Positions 8,367 to 18,771 of a stretch of 47,185 bases of DNA are shown in pieces. Position 1 is the stretch's first letter, and each line of letters starts with the position of its first letter. This DNA comes from Methanobacteriota archaeon (GTDB taxonomy: Archaea; Halobacteriota; Methanosarcinia; Methanosarcinales; Methanosarcinaceae), in NCBI GenBank assembly GCA_016841265.1, contig JAENZL010000031.1:1-47185 (forward strand). The letters run 5' to 3'. The notes beneath the pieces are model-generated. The model made no database searches. It worked only from the letters and a program-made list of their open reading frames with translations, and was not told where the DNA came from. The translations under genes and the position numbers were made by a program.

Positions 8367-9314
8367 TTATGTCAGCTGGTTGACAGGGTGGTTCTCCACG
8401 GCGATCTCGATACCGAGTTCCTTGGCGGTTTCTCCAAGCATGATGTCGACCATTGCGACGGCCGGGAAGACCTTTTCGACGTTCTCGATAGGGCCGTAGA
8501 GGAGGTAGTCAGAACCAGCGATCTGGGCCACCAGGTTGGTCCCGATGTCAGAGGGCATGTAGATTGACTTCGGGTCAGGCTGGGTCTTCTTGAACTTTCT
8601 GAGCCAGTCCCATGCGGATGCCATGTTGTGGTATCCACCGCCTACAGGCAGGCCGAGCTTGCCCTTGATGGTGGGGACTGAGCGGATTGTTGCGCCTGAG
8701 CCGGCACCGAGAGGCATTGCTGCTACGTCGATCAGGGGGTTCTTGATCCCACATTCCTTTGCTATCTGGAGCATACCCTTGTCCTGTCCGGAACCACCGA
8801 CTTCAAGGATGTCGAGTTTACCTTTGACGGTTGGGTCGGTTGCGTTGAAGGCCAGCACGATGGCTGCTTCCACATCGCTCTCCGTGAGGACGTCAATTTC
8901 GTCCTGTTCGATACTTGCGTTGATGGAGTTGTGGATTGCCCTGTTAGCGACACCGATTTCGGTACAGTACTGGGCAGCGGCTGCGCGCACTTCTCCGGCG
9001 GAAGAGTCAATCAGGAAGGGGGTCGTGTCATCGATTCCGAGGAACCAGTCAATGTAATTCCTGATGGCTTCGGGGGTTTCTCCTACAATCTGGTTTACGT
9101 AGGGGTTTCCGGTTGCGTCACTCAGTTCAACCTGTGTGTTCCACAGGGTTTCTGCAGCTGCTTTGTCGAAAAGCCCCTTGTCCTCGTCGGTCACGATCTT
9201 GTGCCTTGCGTAGAACATGGTACTTACTAACACGGTCGGGTACTCACCCGGCTGCCCGCCGAACTTGACTCCGCCAATTTCAAAAACTTCCTGTTTCTTA
9301 TCAAACTTGAACAT
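8367..9314 (-). CDS. mtrH: Methyl-tetrahydromethanopterin:coenzyme M methyltransferase subunit H
   Basis: MtrH is the soluble subunit that takes the methyl group from N5-methyl-tetrahydrosarcinapterin and passes it to the cobalt of the corrinoid on MtrA. The 315-residue protein has the expected TIM-barrel look with no membrane segments, and carries family stretches such as LIDSSAGEVRAAA, LEVGGSGQDKGML and GGGYHNMASAWDW. It is the last gene of the operon, 13 bases after mtrG. Its ATG is preceded by GAGGG at a suitable distance. The T-rich hairpin just downstream fits its position as the operon end. Confidence 0.97.
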   Translation of the reverse strand: MFKFDKKQEVFEIGGVKFGGQPGEYPTVLVSTMFYARHKIVTDEDKGLFDKAAAETLWNTQVELSDATGNPYVNQIVGETPEAIRNYIDWFLGIDDTTPFLIDSSAGEVRAAAAQYCTEIGVANRAIHNSINASIEQDEIDVLTESDVEAAIVLAFNATDPTVKGKLDILEVGGSGQDKGMLQIAKECGIKNPLIDVAAMPLGAGSGATIRSVPTIKGKLGLPVGGGYHNMASAWDWLRKFKKTQPDPKSIYMPSDIGTNLVAQIAGSDYLLYGPIENVEKVFPAVAMVDIMLGETAKELGIEIAVENHPVNQLT

Positions 9315-9327
9315 TTTGATCCCTCAC

Positions 9328-9546
9328 TTATATGAACATTGATGATACCGAGACATAGATCAGGAAGAGAAGCAGTCCGATCACTGCGCCGTAAAGGATC
9401 CCGATGTCTCTTCCTACCTTCTTTCCGATTCTCTGCGCAACTTCACTGTTGACAAACTCGACCTTTTCATCGATCTTGTCGAGCCTCTTCAATACTTCAC
9501 TAAACTCATCTGGATCTACAAATGCGGCTGGTGCTTTTCCATCCAT
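9328..9546 (-). CDS. mtrG: Methyltransferase subunit G
   Basis: MtrG is a small subunit of the membrane-bound Mtr complex. The 72-residue protein has a soluble, charged N-terminal helix (EVLKRLDKIDEKVEF, coiled-coil-like heptads) and one C-terminal membrane helix, as known for the family. The ATG at 9546 is chosen because GAGAGGTG sits just before it; an in-frame GTG at 9555 would overlap that ribosome binding site. It lies 17 bases after mtrF and 13 bases before mtrH. Confidence 0.95.
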   Translation of the reverse strand: MDGKAPAAFVDPDEFSEVLKRLDKIDEKVEFVNSEVAQRIGKKVGRDIGILYGAVIGLLLFLIYVSVSSMFI

Positions 9547-9563
9547 ATTATTCACCTCTCAAT

Positions 9564-9782
9564 TTATAGACCCCAGATGATTAATGGGAGTATGATTACC
9601 ATCACCAGTGAAAAGAGGAAACCCAGTGCGAAGCCGATAAGTCCGGTGGACATGACCCCGGAGTCCAGCTTCTGGTTCCTCGCAATCAACTGCGCTCTGT
9701 ACCGGATGCTCTCAACAGTAGCATCGATTGCACCCATCTGGGGGTTAAGCACCATTGGGACGCCTTGTCCTTCTTCTGCCAT
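9564..9782 (-). CDS. mtrF: Methyltransferase subunit F
   Basis: MtrF resembles the C-terminal part of MtrA in subunit size and topology: a soluble N-terminal segment followed by one C-terminal membrane helix ([20 protein letters not shown]). It is 72 residues from the ATG at 9782. An ATG two codons earlier (9788) overlaps the mtrA stop as TAATG, but GGGAGG is better spaced for 9782. Either choice leaves tight translational coupling to mtrA. It is part of the sodium-pumping Mtr complex in the cytoplasmic membrane. Confidence 0.94.
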   Translation of the reverse strand: MAEEGQGVPMVLNPQMGAIDATVESIRYRAQLIARNQKLDSGVMSTGLIGFALGFLFSLVMVIILPLIIWGL

Positions 9783-9787
9783 TTTCA

Positions 9788-10510
9788 TTACCTCCCGAGA
9801 AGTAATAATCCAAGCAGGGATATGGTCACAGTCAGTCCGATCATGGCACCTTCAACCTTGCCTGCGTGAATCCCTGAGTGGAATTTGTTCAGGTTTCCGA
9901 TGTCAAGCATCCGGGCTTCAATGCCCTTCAACCGGCTGCGGATTGTTGCGATTTCTCCCGAGACCGGTCTAACGACGCCAACATCTTCGTCTTCTTCGCC
10001 TTCCTCACTGATCTCCAGGACAAGGGGTTCGCCATCGAAGGCGCCGGGGTCCTTTGAAACAAGGTCCCTTACCTTGGCAGTGATAACACCCATATCTTCG
10101 GTATTCAGCAGTTCGACGGTCTCGACCTGTGCCTGGAAGCGTTCAACTGCTTCAGGATTCAGGTTTTCGACGTACGGAATAGCTCCGATTGCGCCAACGA
10201 TCCTGTTTTCCTTCACACCGTTTGCGTGAAGGCTGATCGCTGCCTGTCCCGTAATATGCCCTTTAACTTCTGCCCCTGTTACGACCAGGTATCTGATGTT
10301 AGGGTTTGAAATAACGTGGGCAACGACCTTTTCTATACCAAGGTTCTCGGTTTTACAGGACCCTGTAATTGCTGCTCCTGCATCGAGAACCGGCTTGCCT
10401 GGAAGGTGTGATGCGCAGGTAATTACTGCAACACAGCCCTGCACGTCGCCGACTTCGTATTCACCTTTCAGGATTGGCCATCCTGGGGCTGGATCTCTTT
10501 TATCTACCAT
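9788..10510 (-). CDS. mtrA: Methyltransferase subunit A (corrinoid-binding)
   Basis: MtrA carries the 5-hydroxybenzimidazolyl-cobamide prosthetic group that shuttles the methyl group between MtrH and coenzyme M. The 240-residue protein has a cytoplasmic corrinoid domain (about 1-170) with His85 in EVKGHITGQ, near the axial cobalt ligand reported at position 84 in Methanothermobacter, then a linker and a single C-terminal membrane anchor (about 217-238). The ATG is preceded by GGGGTGATC. Only 1 base separates it from mtrB, and its stop is immediately followed by mtrF. His65 and His95 also lie nearby, so the ligand assignment rests on the family. Confidence 0.97.
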   Translation of the reverse strand: MVDKRDPAPGWPILKGEYEVGDVQGCVAVITCASHLPGKPVLDAGAAITGSCKTENLGIEKVVAHVISNPNIRYLVVTGAEVKGHITGQAAISLHANGVKENRIVGAIGAIPYVENLNPEAVERFQAQVETVELLNTEDMGVITAKVRDLVSKDPGAFDGEPLVLEISEEGEEDEDVGVVRPVSGEIATIRSRLKGIEARMLDIGNLNKFHSGIHAGKVEGAMIGLTVTISLLGLLLLGR

Positions 10511-10511
10511 T

Positions 10512-10838
10512 TTAGATCACCCCTCCCATCAGGCTGTATATGTATATGATCAATGCCAGCAGTCCGCTGAATGCAAGACCCACGATAAGTCCGTAGAAGG
10601 AGTTCCCGTAGATTCCGGCCAGGTAAGAGGTGTTCTCACGTCCGGGCCAGGTGTTCAGGAGCGGCATGCTGGGAGATAGGGAGTTCACGAGGTCCCCTGA
10701 AACCGCTTCCAGTTTGTCCAGCCTCTCAAAGACCGGTTCCATGGAATACATAATTGAGTCTGACCTTTCCTCTGCCACAAGGGCGGTGTCGGGGTCCAGA
10801 ACCAGGTGTACTTCGGGGGCTATACGAATCATGCTCAT
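10512..10838 (-). CDS. mtrB: Methyltransferase subunit B
   Basis: MtrB is a small membrane-anchored subunit of Mtr. The 108-residue protein has a soluble N-terminal two-thirds and a single hydrophobic helix near the C-terminus ([19 protein letters not shown]). Its ATG overlaps the mtrC stop codon by 4 bases (ATGA), a typical sign of translational coupling that keeps subunit amounts balanced. The size matches the known family. Confidence 0.95.
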   Translation of the reverse strand: MSMIRIAPEVHLVLDPDTALVAEERSDSIMYSMEPVFERLDKLEAVSGDLVNSLSPSMPLLNTWPGRENTSYLAGIYGNSFYGLIVGLAFSGLLALIIYIYSLMGGVI

Positions 10839-11638
10839 TGTAGTTCCTCCTCACTGGGCAGAAGGCCGGTTCCAACCACTGCGTATGCGTCTCTCTTGAC
10901 GAATCCGAAGTACTTGTTGAATGCCAGGTACCAGATAGTGAGCCCCACAAGAATTGTGACAAAGGCAGGTCCAAGACCTTCGTTGATTGAGGATGCGAGA
11001 CCTGCAATGACCATTGCAAGGGCTCCCTTCTCAACACCAAGTATAAGAGTCCTGTCCTGTTTCTCGTCGGGTCCGAGGTTTGCGTTGAAGGGGTGAAGGA
11101 TCCCCATACCGCCCATGATGAAGATCATTGCGATAAATCCGGTTGAGACTACAGTATCAAGTACGGCTCCGTATTCGAAGGTTCCGGCAATGACGGTGCT
11201 AAGCCCGATGATTGCCAGGGTTCCCGCGCCTGCAATTTCAACCATTGCCCGTTCCATAATCGGGATGCCCATTCCTATTACCTTGTTAGCAAGCACACCG
11301 ATTATGGCACCGATGACTGCTGCTGTGATAAAGGATACGATCGGGCCTGCAACGCCACCTATCGAAAGTCCGAAGAGGGCAGCGACAATACCCATACCAA
11401 GGGCGATCATACCGATGGATGGAACTCCGGTACCAAGTCCGTAGCTTGCAACACGGCGGACCGCGTCAGCTCCCCAGACGATGGCACAGATTGCTGCGAT
11501 GCCTCCAAAGAAGGAGAATGTTGCGGGCAGGAAGTGCGCCAGGTAAATTCCTATGAGTCCGCCTGCGGCACCGATTCCTATTATTGTGTTTGGAGGTAAG
11601 TTGCTTTTGGCTCCTCCTCCGTCTCCACCTGCAGACAT
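10835..11638 (-). CDS. mtrC: Methyltransferase subunit C
   Basis: MtrC is one of the three large multi-spanning subunits (C, D, E) that form the membrane part of the sodium-translocating methyltransferase. The 267-residue protein has about seven glycine-rich hydrophobic segments after a polar N-terminus. An upstream in-frame ATG at 11653 lies inside mtrD; ATG 11638 is chosen because GGAGGT is well placed before it and the length then fits the family. It overlaps mtrB by 4 bases. Confidence 0.95.
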   Translation of the reverse strand: MSAGGDGGGAKSNLPPNTIIGIGAAGGLIGIYLAHFLPATFSFFGGIAAICAIVWGADAVRRVASYGLGTGVPSIGMIALGMGIVAALFGLSIGGVAGPIVSFITAAVIGAIIGVLANKVIGMGIPIMERAMVEIAGAGTLAIIGLSTVIAGTFEYGAVLDTVVSTGFIAMIFIMGGMGILHPFNANLGPDEKQDRTLILGVEKGALAMVIAGLASSINEGLGPAFVTILVGLTIWYLAFNKYFGFVKRDAYAVVGTGLLPSEEELQ

Positions 11639-11639
11639 T

Positions 11640-12362
11640 TTAGAGACCTCCAAGCTGTAAAATTGCGATTACTGCCACGATTGCGCAGAAAATCGTTGCG
11701 ACAAAGGATGAAATTACCGCTTTCGGCCACTTCTTCCACTTCGGGTCATGGAACCCTTCGATGGTACCGCCGATATTGTATGAGGGAATCACAGCGTTCA
11801 CGAAGAAGATACCTACTGCGAAAATTGCCACAAGTCCGATCATGTTTGCATCGACTTCTGCAACTCCCATACCGACCTTCAGGAGGGCGTAGTAGACGAG
11901 GGATCCACCAAAGCCACCAAGAGCCCCGCCGATAACTCCACTAACAAAAGAGACTGTCGGGAGTCCGTGTCCTTCAGTTCCCTGAGACACATAAAGGTCC
12001 TGACGGTCATGGGTTATAGGGTCTACCTTGACCTTTGCGGAAGAAGGTACACAGCCTACACCATATACATAAACCCAGGTCCCTACAATCATGGTAACTG
12101 AGATCATGATCATGGCACCGACTGTGCCAGAGGCGAGAATCAGGGGGAGGTTGTCGACTACTTGCATCATGTACCCGGCACTGATAAGCCCGGTAAGTCC
12201 TGCCCCGGCTGCCAGCTGCACGGTACCGGTCCCGATACCTGTTGCCTGGGCCATAGCTGCAGGCGCACCGCCTACAGGCACAAAGTGGACACTCCAGGAA
12301 ATCAGCACACCGCCGATAACGACCAGGAACATCCATAAGAAGTTTGCTGCGAGGTCAATCAT
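11640..12362 (-). CDS. mtrD: Methyltransferase subunit D
   Basis: MtrD is a multi-spanning membrane subunit of the Mtr complex; together with C and E it surrounds the proposed sodium path. The 240-residue protein has about six long hydrophobic helices, and the segment VYVYGVGCVPSSAKVKVDPI is typical of the family. Its ATG overlaps the mtrE stop by 4 bases (ATGA), and mtrC begins one base beyond its end. Confidence 0.96.
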   Translation of the reverse strand: MIDLAANFLWMFLVVIGGVLISWSVHFVPVGGAPAAMAQATGIGTGTVQLAAGAGLTGLISAGYMMQVVDNLPLILASGTVGAMIMISVTMIVGTWVYVYGVGCVPSSAKVKVDPITHDRQDLYVSQGTEGHGLPTVSFVSGVIGGALGGFGGSLVYYALLKVGMGVAEVDANMIGLVAIFAVGIFFVNAVIPSYNIGGTIEGFHDPKWKKWPKAVISSFVATIFCAIVAVIAILQLGGL

Positions 12363-13276
12363 GCTGCTGCCTCCTCTTCAGGCTTGTCTTCCTTGTACGG
12401 TCCGTAGTTGTTGCGGGCAGCAACTTCAATTTTCCTGTTCCAGATAATTAAGATAAAGACAATGATAATCCCTGCAACGGCGGAAAGCCAGCCACGTGTG
12501 ATGCTTACTGCGGGATCAAAAACAGTTGTTATCCAGCTGCCCAGAAAAACGGTCATACCAAAAGCGATACCTGTTACAGGTCCACCGAACTTTGCACAGA
12601 ACCAGGAGTTATCGTACCCGTTCCTGAGCCCGGATTCTGCAAACCTTACAATGTTACCGGAGTTCGAAGCGTTCAGACCTGAACCGAATTCGAACTGCTG
12701 GAATTCACGCTCTGCGCCGTAGTGGACGTCACCTGTGGACGACCCTATTGCACCTATCGTGATTCCCCAGATAAAGGCCAGTAGGGGCAGAGGGAAGGGG
12801 TGTCCGAGGACAACGTTCATCATGTACGAAATGATCAGGACACAAAACGTCGTTATGAAGGCATATGCCATGATTACAGGCGTGTGGCTCCGGATCATGT
12901 CCAGGTATACTGGCTGTTTGAAACGGCTCTGACTGGCAGCTCTGCCCATTGTAGAGGTCATGGCGTAAGTGCCGTGGACACATGCTGCAATGAGGGCACC
13001 GATAACCAGTGCAAAGAGCGGAGACAGATTGAATTCACCCATTAATACTGCCGCGCCGGTTGCACCAATTGCACACATTAGTGCGTTTGATGGTGGTTCA
13101 CCAGAAACAGCTTTGTTATAAATTCGATGCGGAAACATCATTTGGGGAGCTAACTGGACCTGCGAGTTCGGGTTACTCTGAGACCCTACATCGGATTCGA
13201 GGTCTTCTGAGGCACCTGCAATGGTTGCAGCTACGCCCATAAGTGCCAGTACTCCCATGCCTATGAGTGGTTCCAT
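12359..13276 (-). CDS. mtrE: Methyltransferase subunit E (first gene of mtr operon)
   Basis: MtrE is the largest membrane subunit of Mtr and is thought, from biochemical work on the complex, to take part in sodium translocation coupled to methyl transfer to coenzyme M. The 305-residue protein has about six hydrophobic helices and a long conserved cytoplasmic loop (STGDVHYGAEREFQQF, then RNGYDNSWFCAKFG). It opens the operon: a strong AAAGGAGG site stands before the ATG and an 18-bp palindrome lies 20 bases upstream. The order E-D-C-B-A-F-G-H is the standard methanogen arrangement. Confidence 0.97.
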   Translation of the reverse strand: MEPLIGMGVLALMGVAATIAGASEDLESDVGSQSNPNSQVQLAPQMMFPHRIYNKAVSGEPPSNALMCAIGATGAAVLMGEFNLSPLFALVIGALIAACVHGTYAMTSTMGRAASQSRFKQPVYLDMIRSHTPVIMAYAFITTFCVLIISYMMNVVLGHPFPLPLLAFIWGITIGAIGSSTGDVHYGAEREFQQFEFGSGLNASNSGNIVRFAESGLRNGYDNSWFCAKFGGPVTGIAFGMTVFLGSWITTVFDPAVSITRGWLSAVAGIIIVFILIIWNRKIEVAARNNYGPYKEDKPEEEAAA

Positions 13277-13296
13277 TCATTTTCCTCCTTTACTTT

Positions 13297-13314
13297 TATT
13301 AACATGTTAATAAG
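13297..13314. promoter_or_regulatory. 18-bp perfect palindrome in the mtr leader
   Basis: TTATTAACA is followed directly by TGTTAATAA, its exact reverse complement. The site ends about 10 bases from the mtrE ribosome binding site. With no loop it is a poor RNA hairpin, so a dimeric protein operator is the simpler reading. The function is inferred. Confidence 0.5.
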
Positions 13315-14092
13315 TTGGATTCAAAAAAACGCTGTACTTTTTTTTGGAATCGTTGGCCATATCATTGCAAATAAAAATGATGATGACTAGCGTTATTTTT
13401 GGGATTAGAGAGAATCATTCATAAACCTTTCGAAATATGTAGGCATTTAAAATATTATTATATGATTATATATTATACAATCATTTTTATATGATGTATG
13501 TAGCAGGAAAAGTGCACTAAATGCTAAATATATATAAAAAAACATATTATACTCCTTTCAATATCATATAAAGATTGCGATATTGATATGGGCAAATCCA
13601 TTTTTTTAATCAAGGTTATATAATTCTCCTTTTTATTTAAAACAGTTTCACCGAGCTTTTATTTTTTATATACTCCTTCCTCATAATTATTCCGAACTTT
13701 AATCTATTTTTTAGACTTTTCTGCTTAATGCAAGCCCGGATCAAATATATTTCTCTCAGATCCTACTACCTAATATATGTTTCATTGTTGATATATATTT
13801 CTCAAGATTTCCTCTGTAAATATATATACTTTTTTTAAATATATCTATTAATTATTTCAGTCTGTTTACGGGGTAACACTTTGTTATATATAAATATGTT
13901 GCAAGTGATAACTTTTTGCAAGTAGACCTTTTTGTATGGTTTTCTTGTGGTTATTCTATGTTTTTTCTGTGACTTTTCCATGGGTATACCCTGTTGCCCG
14001 GGTGGAATCGTGCGGCATTTTACAGTCTTTTTATCTCTGGTTGGAACTCTCCTGGAGTCTTCACTCCTAAATGTCCGGGTCAGGGCCGGGCA
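13315..14092. other. Very AT-rich promoter region upstream of the mtr operon
   Basis: No credible gene is seen in this divergent region. On the minus strand a TATA-like TTTTTTATATATATTTA lies at about 13523-13541 and could drive mtr with a leader near 230 bases. ATGATT/AATCAT arms occur at about 13461-13483. The phrase ATATATTTCTC recurs near 13745 and 13793. A long and highly AT-rich leader is plausible for a heavily expressed operon, but no start site can be proven from sequence. Confidence 0.45.
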
Positions 14093-14128
14093 AAAATATT
14101 ATTATATTTTATTTTCCTTCTTTTTGCT

Positions 14129-14944
14129 GTGATTTTCGGAGCCTCATCTTTTGCAGGTACCCCTGGTGAGTTAAAGGGTAATGTGGATTCAATAGAACTG
14201 TATATCCCTAAACTCGGAGTATACTCCGGCAGGACGCTGGAAAATGAAAAGCTGAATCGGATACTTGACGAGCTGTCCGTATACGAATTTGCAAGCACCA
14301 TTCATGCTCCTTATTTTGCCCCGGACCCTAACTATCCCGGGCCCCTTCAGGTAGATACTGCCTGCATGGGAAAGCGGGAGTTTTCCCTCATGGATGAATC
14401 AATAGCCCTTGCAAACCGGATCGGGGCCGGGGTTGTTGTACTGCATCCCGGGAGGATAGGACAGGACAGGGAAGTGGCTTTTTCTTCAATGGTCAAAAAC
14501 CTCAAGGTGCTGTCCTCCACTGCCGAGGATCAGGGGGTTATACTGGGCCTGGAAAATAAGGAAGGTACTGACCCTAACAACCTCTGTTGCAAAGCCGAAG
14601 AACTTGTCCGCGCTGTCGAAGCCGTTAATTCCGGAGCCCTGAAAGCAACTTTCGATATCGGGCATGCAAACCTTACATGTGAGGGAGACGCTGAAAAACT
14701 CCGGCATTTTGTGGAAGTCCTGAAAAAGCATATCGTCCACCTTCACCTGCATGACAATGGGGGCAAATGGACCGAAATATATGATGGGGACGAGCACATG
14801 GCTCCAGGAAAAGGTTGTGCGGACTTCTCCGTACTGAACCTGCTTTCCGGGTACAGGGGTGTCTACAACCTTGAAGTCTTTTCAATGGAAGATGTTCTCC
14901 TGGGGAAAAATACTCTGGAAAATGCCCTGAATTGTCTGTCCTGA
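14129..14944 (+). CDS. Sugar phosphate isomerase/epimerase-like TIM-barrel protein
   Basis: This 271-residue protein belongs to the xylose isomerase-like TIM barrel / AP endonuclease family 2 superfamily. It shows metal-site features at barrel strand ends: STIHAPYF, VVLHPGR, GLENKEGT, ATFDIGHANL and HIVHLHLHDNGG. Members act as sugar isomerases, epimerases or DNA-repair endonucleases, and the substrate cannot be read here. A longer frame begins at ATG 13994, but those 45 residues look unlike the family. GTG 14129 gives the typical opening IFGASSFAG. No ribosome binding site precedes it, and a TATA-like ATTATTATATTTTA lies about 27 bases upstream, suggesting a leaderless mRNA starting at GTG. 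Confidence 0.8.
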   Translation: MIFGASSFAGTPGELKGNVDSIELYIPKLGVYSGRTLENEKLNRILDELSVYEFASTIHAPYFAPDPNYPGPLQVDTACMGKREFSLMDESIALANRIGAGVVVLHPGRIGQDREVAFSSMVKNLKVLSSTAEDQGVILGLENKEGTDPNNLCCKAEELVRAVEAVNSGALKATFDIGHANLTCEGDAEKLRHFVEVLKKHIVHLHLHDNGGKWTEIYDGDEHMAPGKGCADFSVLNLLSGYRGVYNLEVFSMEDVLLGKNTLENALNCLS

Positions 14945-15080
14945 ATAATGTGGAATACCCTGTAAAACTCCTCTTTGAGCCCGGTTTTCCCCGCTCCATA
15001 CCTTTCGGTTTTTGAGTGGGTATAGCAAAGTATGTTCATTTCAAAAAAGTTCATTTCAAAAAATAATAATAAAATATATT

Positions 15081-15105
15081 AAGAGCCGATTGCGGCTCTT
15101 TTTAC
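15081..15105. terminator. Bidirectional terminator between convergent genes
   Basis: AAGAGCCG and CGGCTCTT form an 8-bp perfect stem around the loop ATTG, with a T run on the plus-strand side and AT-rich DNA (AATATATTTTATT) on the minus-strand side. It separates the isomerase-like gene from the convergent symporter gene. Confidence 0.8.
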
Positions 15106-15112
15106 AGGCGCC

Positions 15113-17035
15113 TTAATAGAAGTCCAGGGAGACTCCTTTTTGCCCCATAATGTTTTTCAATTCTTCATAAGCCGTAAACAGCTCTTTTTTCTGCCTGCCC
15201 ACGGTCTCAAGTCTGGGTTCGGCCTTGAGCCAGATGTCTCTATCGCCGCTGCCTCTGGTTACTGCAACACAGGAGAGCATATCCCCGTGGGTCAGCCTGT
15301 ATACCGAGTCCTGTCCCGTAGGAGTGACCCAGGCAGGGGAAACGGATTTCAGCTTTTCAACGAGTTCGTGCCAGTTGAGGGTGTCAGAGACCCGGAGGTT
15401 CAACTGAAGGTGGGAGCGTTCACCTGTGACTTTTTCTTCGACGTTCCCGAGGAAGGAGCTGTAAGCAGGGTCCCTCTCGTTGATTTCCCTGGCTTCGTAG
15501 TGGGCAAGAGCCTGGGCTTCTTCTTCGAAGAAGGGGGCGAGGTTGACTCTGCTAGAGGGTTTTGTCATCAAAGAAACTCCGAAGAAAGCGATAGCACTCA
15601 ACGACATCCCCAAAATGACTCCGTGGCTCATGAGGGCCGGGTGGACGCCTTCGAGATAGGTGGCTGCCATGGGGGGTGCCGGAATTGTGTAGTCAAGGAG
15701 TACCAGCCCTATCTGAGACACTCCTCCGACCACCATGGATACCAGAGCGCCTTGCCTGGTTGCTCTCTTCCAGTAAAGCCCTCCCATGAGGGGGAAGAAG
15801 TAAGAAGCACTGGCAATGAAGGTTGCGATGTGGATTGCTTCGATGATGCTCTGTATGTAGAAAGTACCCACACATGCCCCAAGCACGATTATGAGTACGC
15901 TAATACGGTTTACGACCAGCATCTCCTTCATGGTGGCATCCGGTTTTATGTACCTCTGGTAGATATCCCGGGAGATGTTGGACCCGCCGGAGGTTGCGAA
16001 AGTGTCTGCATTGGACATGGCAGCAGCGGTAAGTCCGATAGCACTGAGGGTTATCAGGAGAGGGGATGCGGCAAATCGTTCGTTAATGAAGGTCAGAAGG
16101 GCAGGTTCAGCAAGCGCCATGCCTGCAGGAAAACCCATAGCTGCGATTTCGGGGTATATGGCATTGAGTGCGATTGCAATCACCGCACAGGACCCGAAGA
16201 CCACCAGGATCATGAAAGCTCCCAGGATCATTCCCGTACGTGCGGATTTTTCATCCCTTGCAGCCCAGACCTTTTGCCAGGGGTCCTGCTCGGAAATCCA
16301 GCCCGGAATAATGGCCAGGATATAGATAAGGACCAGCGGCAGCCCGATTGAGAGGGGGTTCCACCAGCCGTCAGGCACGTTTCCGAAAAGGTCGGAGCTG
16401 CTTATTGCAGTGGTCCCCAGGCCTCCGTCGGCCACCGTACCCACGGCGGCAAAAGCCATTGCTATGGTAAATATCGCAAGGATGGTAAACTGAATGACAT
16501 CAGTCCAGACAACGGCCGAAAGCCCTCCCAGGGTGACATAAATCGAAACCACAACACCGATTAAAGCCACTGCATATATTTTGTCAAGCCCGTAGAAGAT
16601 CTGCAGGACCATGGCAAGTCCCTGGACATCAGCAACGGCAAAAAGGATCATAACAACTGCAATGACCAGGGCGATAGGTAGCCTGATTGAACTTCCGTAA
16701 CGCTGCTCGAGAAGTTCCGGTTGGGTAATTGCGGGAAGATTTTTTATCTTGCCCACAAGCAATGCAATTAGCAGGAGAGCAATGATATTCGGGGCCACAA
16801 AACCCCAGATCGAGCCCATTCCCAGCAGCATGTAAAAACCAATGACTGCAAGAATCCCACCTGCCGTTATCCAGGATGCAGCTGCTGAAAACCCTACTCC
16901 TGTGGGTCCGATCCGGCGCCCTGCAAGCCAGAAGTCGGTAATGGATTTCTGTTTTTTATTAAAGTACCAGCCAATGCTCACAAGTCCTGCTAAATATATT
17001 GTGAGCAGTGCCAAGAAGATTTGATAACCGTCCAT
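15113..17035 (-). CDS. Sodium:solute symporter (SSS family)
   Basis: This integral membrane protein of 640 residues couples solute uptake to the sodium gradient. It shows about 13 hydrophobic helices and family stretches such as DFWLAGRRIG, AASWITAGGI, GGLSAVVWTDVIQ, GWISEQDPWQKVWAARDEK and SNADTFATSGGSNISRDIYQRY. The closest resemblance is to proline/pantothenate-type symporters, but the substrate is not evident. After the last helix, about 135 residues form a soluble charged tail, longer than in basic family members and possibly regulatory. ATG 17035 is chosen with GAAGG upstream; an ATG at 17062 would add nine residues. A tandem repeat lies just upstream. Confidence 0.9.
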   Translation of the reverse strand: MDGYQIFLALLTIYLAGLVSIGWYFNKKQKSITDFWLAGRRIGPTGVGFSAAASWITAGGILAVIGFYMLLGMGSIWGFVAPNIIALLLIALLVGKIKNLPAITQPELLEQRYGSSIRLPIALVIAVVMILFAVADVQGLAMVLQIFYGLDKIYAVALIGVVVSIYVTLGGLSAVVWTDVIQFTILAIFTIAMAFAAVGTVADGGLGTTAISSSDLFGNVPDGWWNPLSIGLPLVLIYILAIIPGWISEQDPWQKVWAARDEKSARTGMILGAFMILVVFGSCAVIAIALNAIYPEIAAMGFPAGMALAEPALLTFINERFAASPLLITLSAIGLTAAAMSNADTFATSGGSNISRDIYQRYIKPDATMKEMLVVNRISVLIIVLGACVGTFYIQSIIEAIHIATFIASASYFFPLMGGLYWKRATRQGALVSMVVGGVSQIGLVLLDYTIPAPPMAATYLEGVHPALMSHGVILGMSLSAIAFFGVSLMTKPSSRVNLAPFFEEEAQALAHYEAREINERDPAYSSFLGNVEEKVTGERSHLQLNLRVSDTLNWHELVEKLKSVSPAWVTPTGQDSVYRLTHGDMLSCVAVTRGSGDRDIWLKAEPRLETVGRQKKELFTAYEELKNIMGQKGVSLDFY

Positions 17036-18569
<1,534 letters not shown>

Positions 18570-18582
18570 GGATGGAATTTAA

Positions 18583-18638
18583 CTTTAAAGCTTGAACTTT
18601 AAAGCTTGAACCTTAAAGCTTGAACCTTAAAGCTTGAA
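18583..18638. repeat. 14-bp tandem repeat between modA and modB
   Basis: Four copies of CYTTAAAGCTTGAA lie head to tail: two with CTTT, then two with CCTT. The array starts 13 bases after the modA stop codon. The unit contains the self-complementary AAGCTT. It may influence differential expression of the binding protein and membrane parts, but that is speculation. Confidence 0.9.
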
Positions 18639-18771
18639 ATGTAAAAACCGTATCAATTCCCCCGGTCGCAAAATGGAGGTTTAAACATCTCCTCTATTAA
18701 GGCGCTGTTTCAGGAAGCAGGAATTCGGGGGAATTACTTTTTAAGAAAAACGGCAGTAAGAGGGTATTATA

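Noticed and set aside
13932-14132. Small open frame upstream of the isomerase-like gene
   Set aside because: Hydrophobic low-complexity translation, overlapping the presumed promoter, with no ribosome binding site.
15140-16351. Long open frame of 403 codons opposite the symporter gene
   Set aside because: It is antisense to a clearly recognised membrane transporter with strong family motifs, and is rich in His, Cys and Gly as antisense frames often are.
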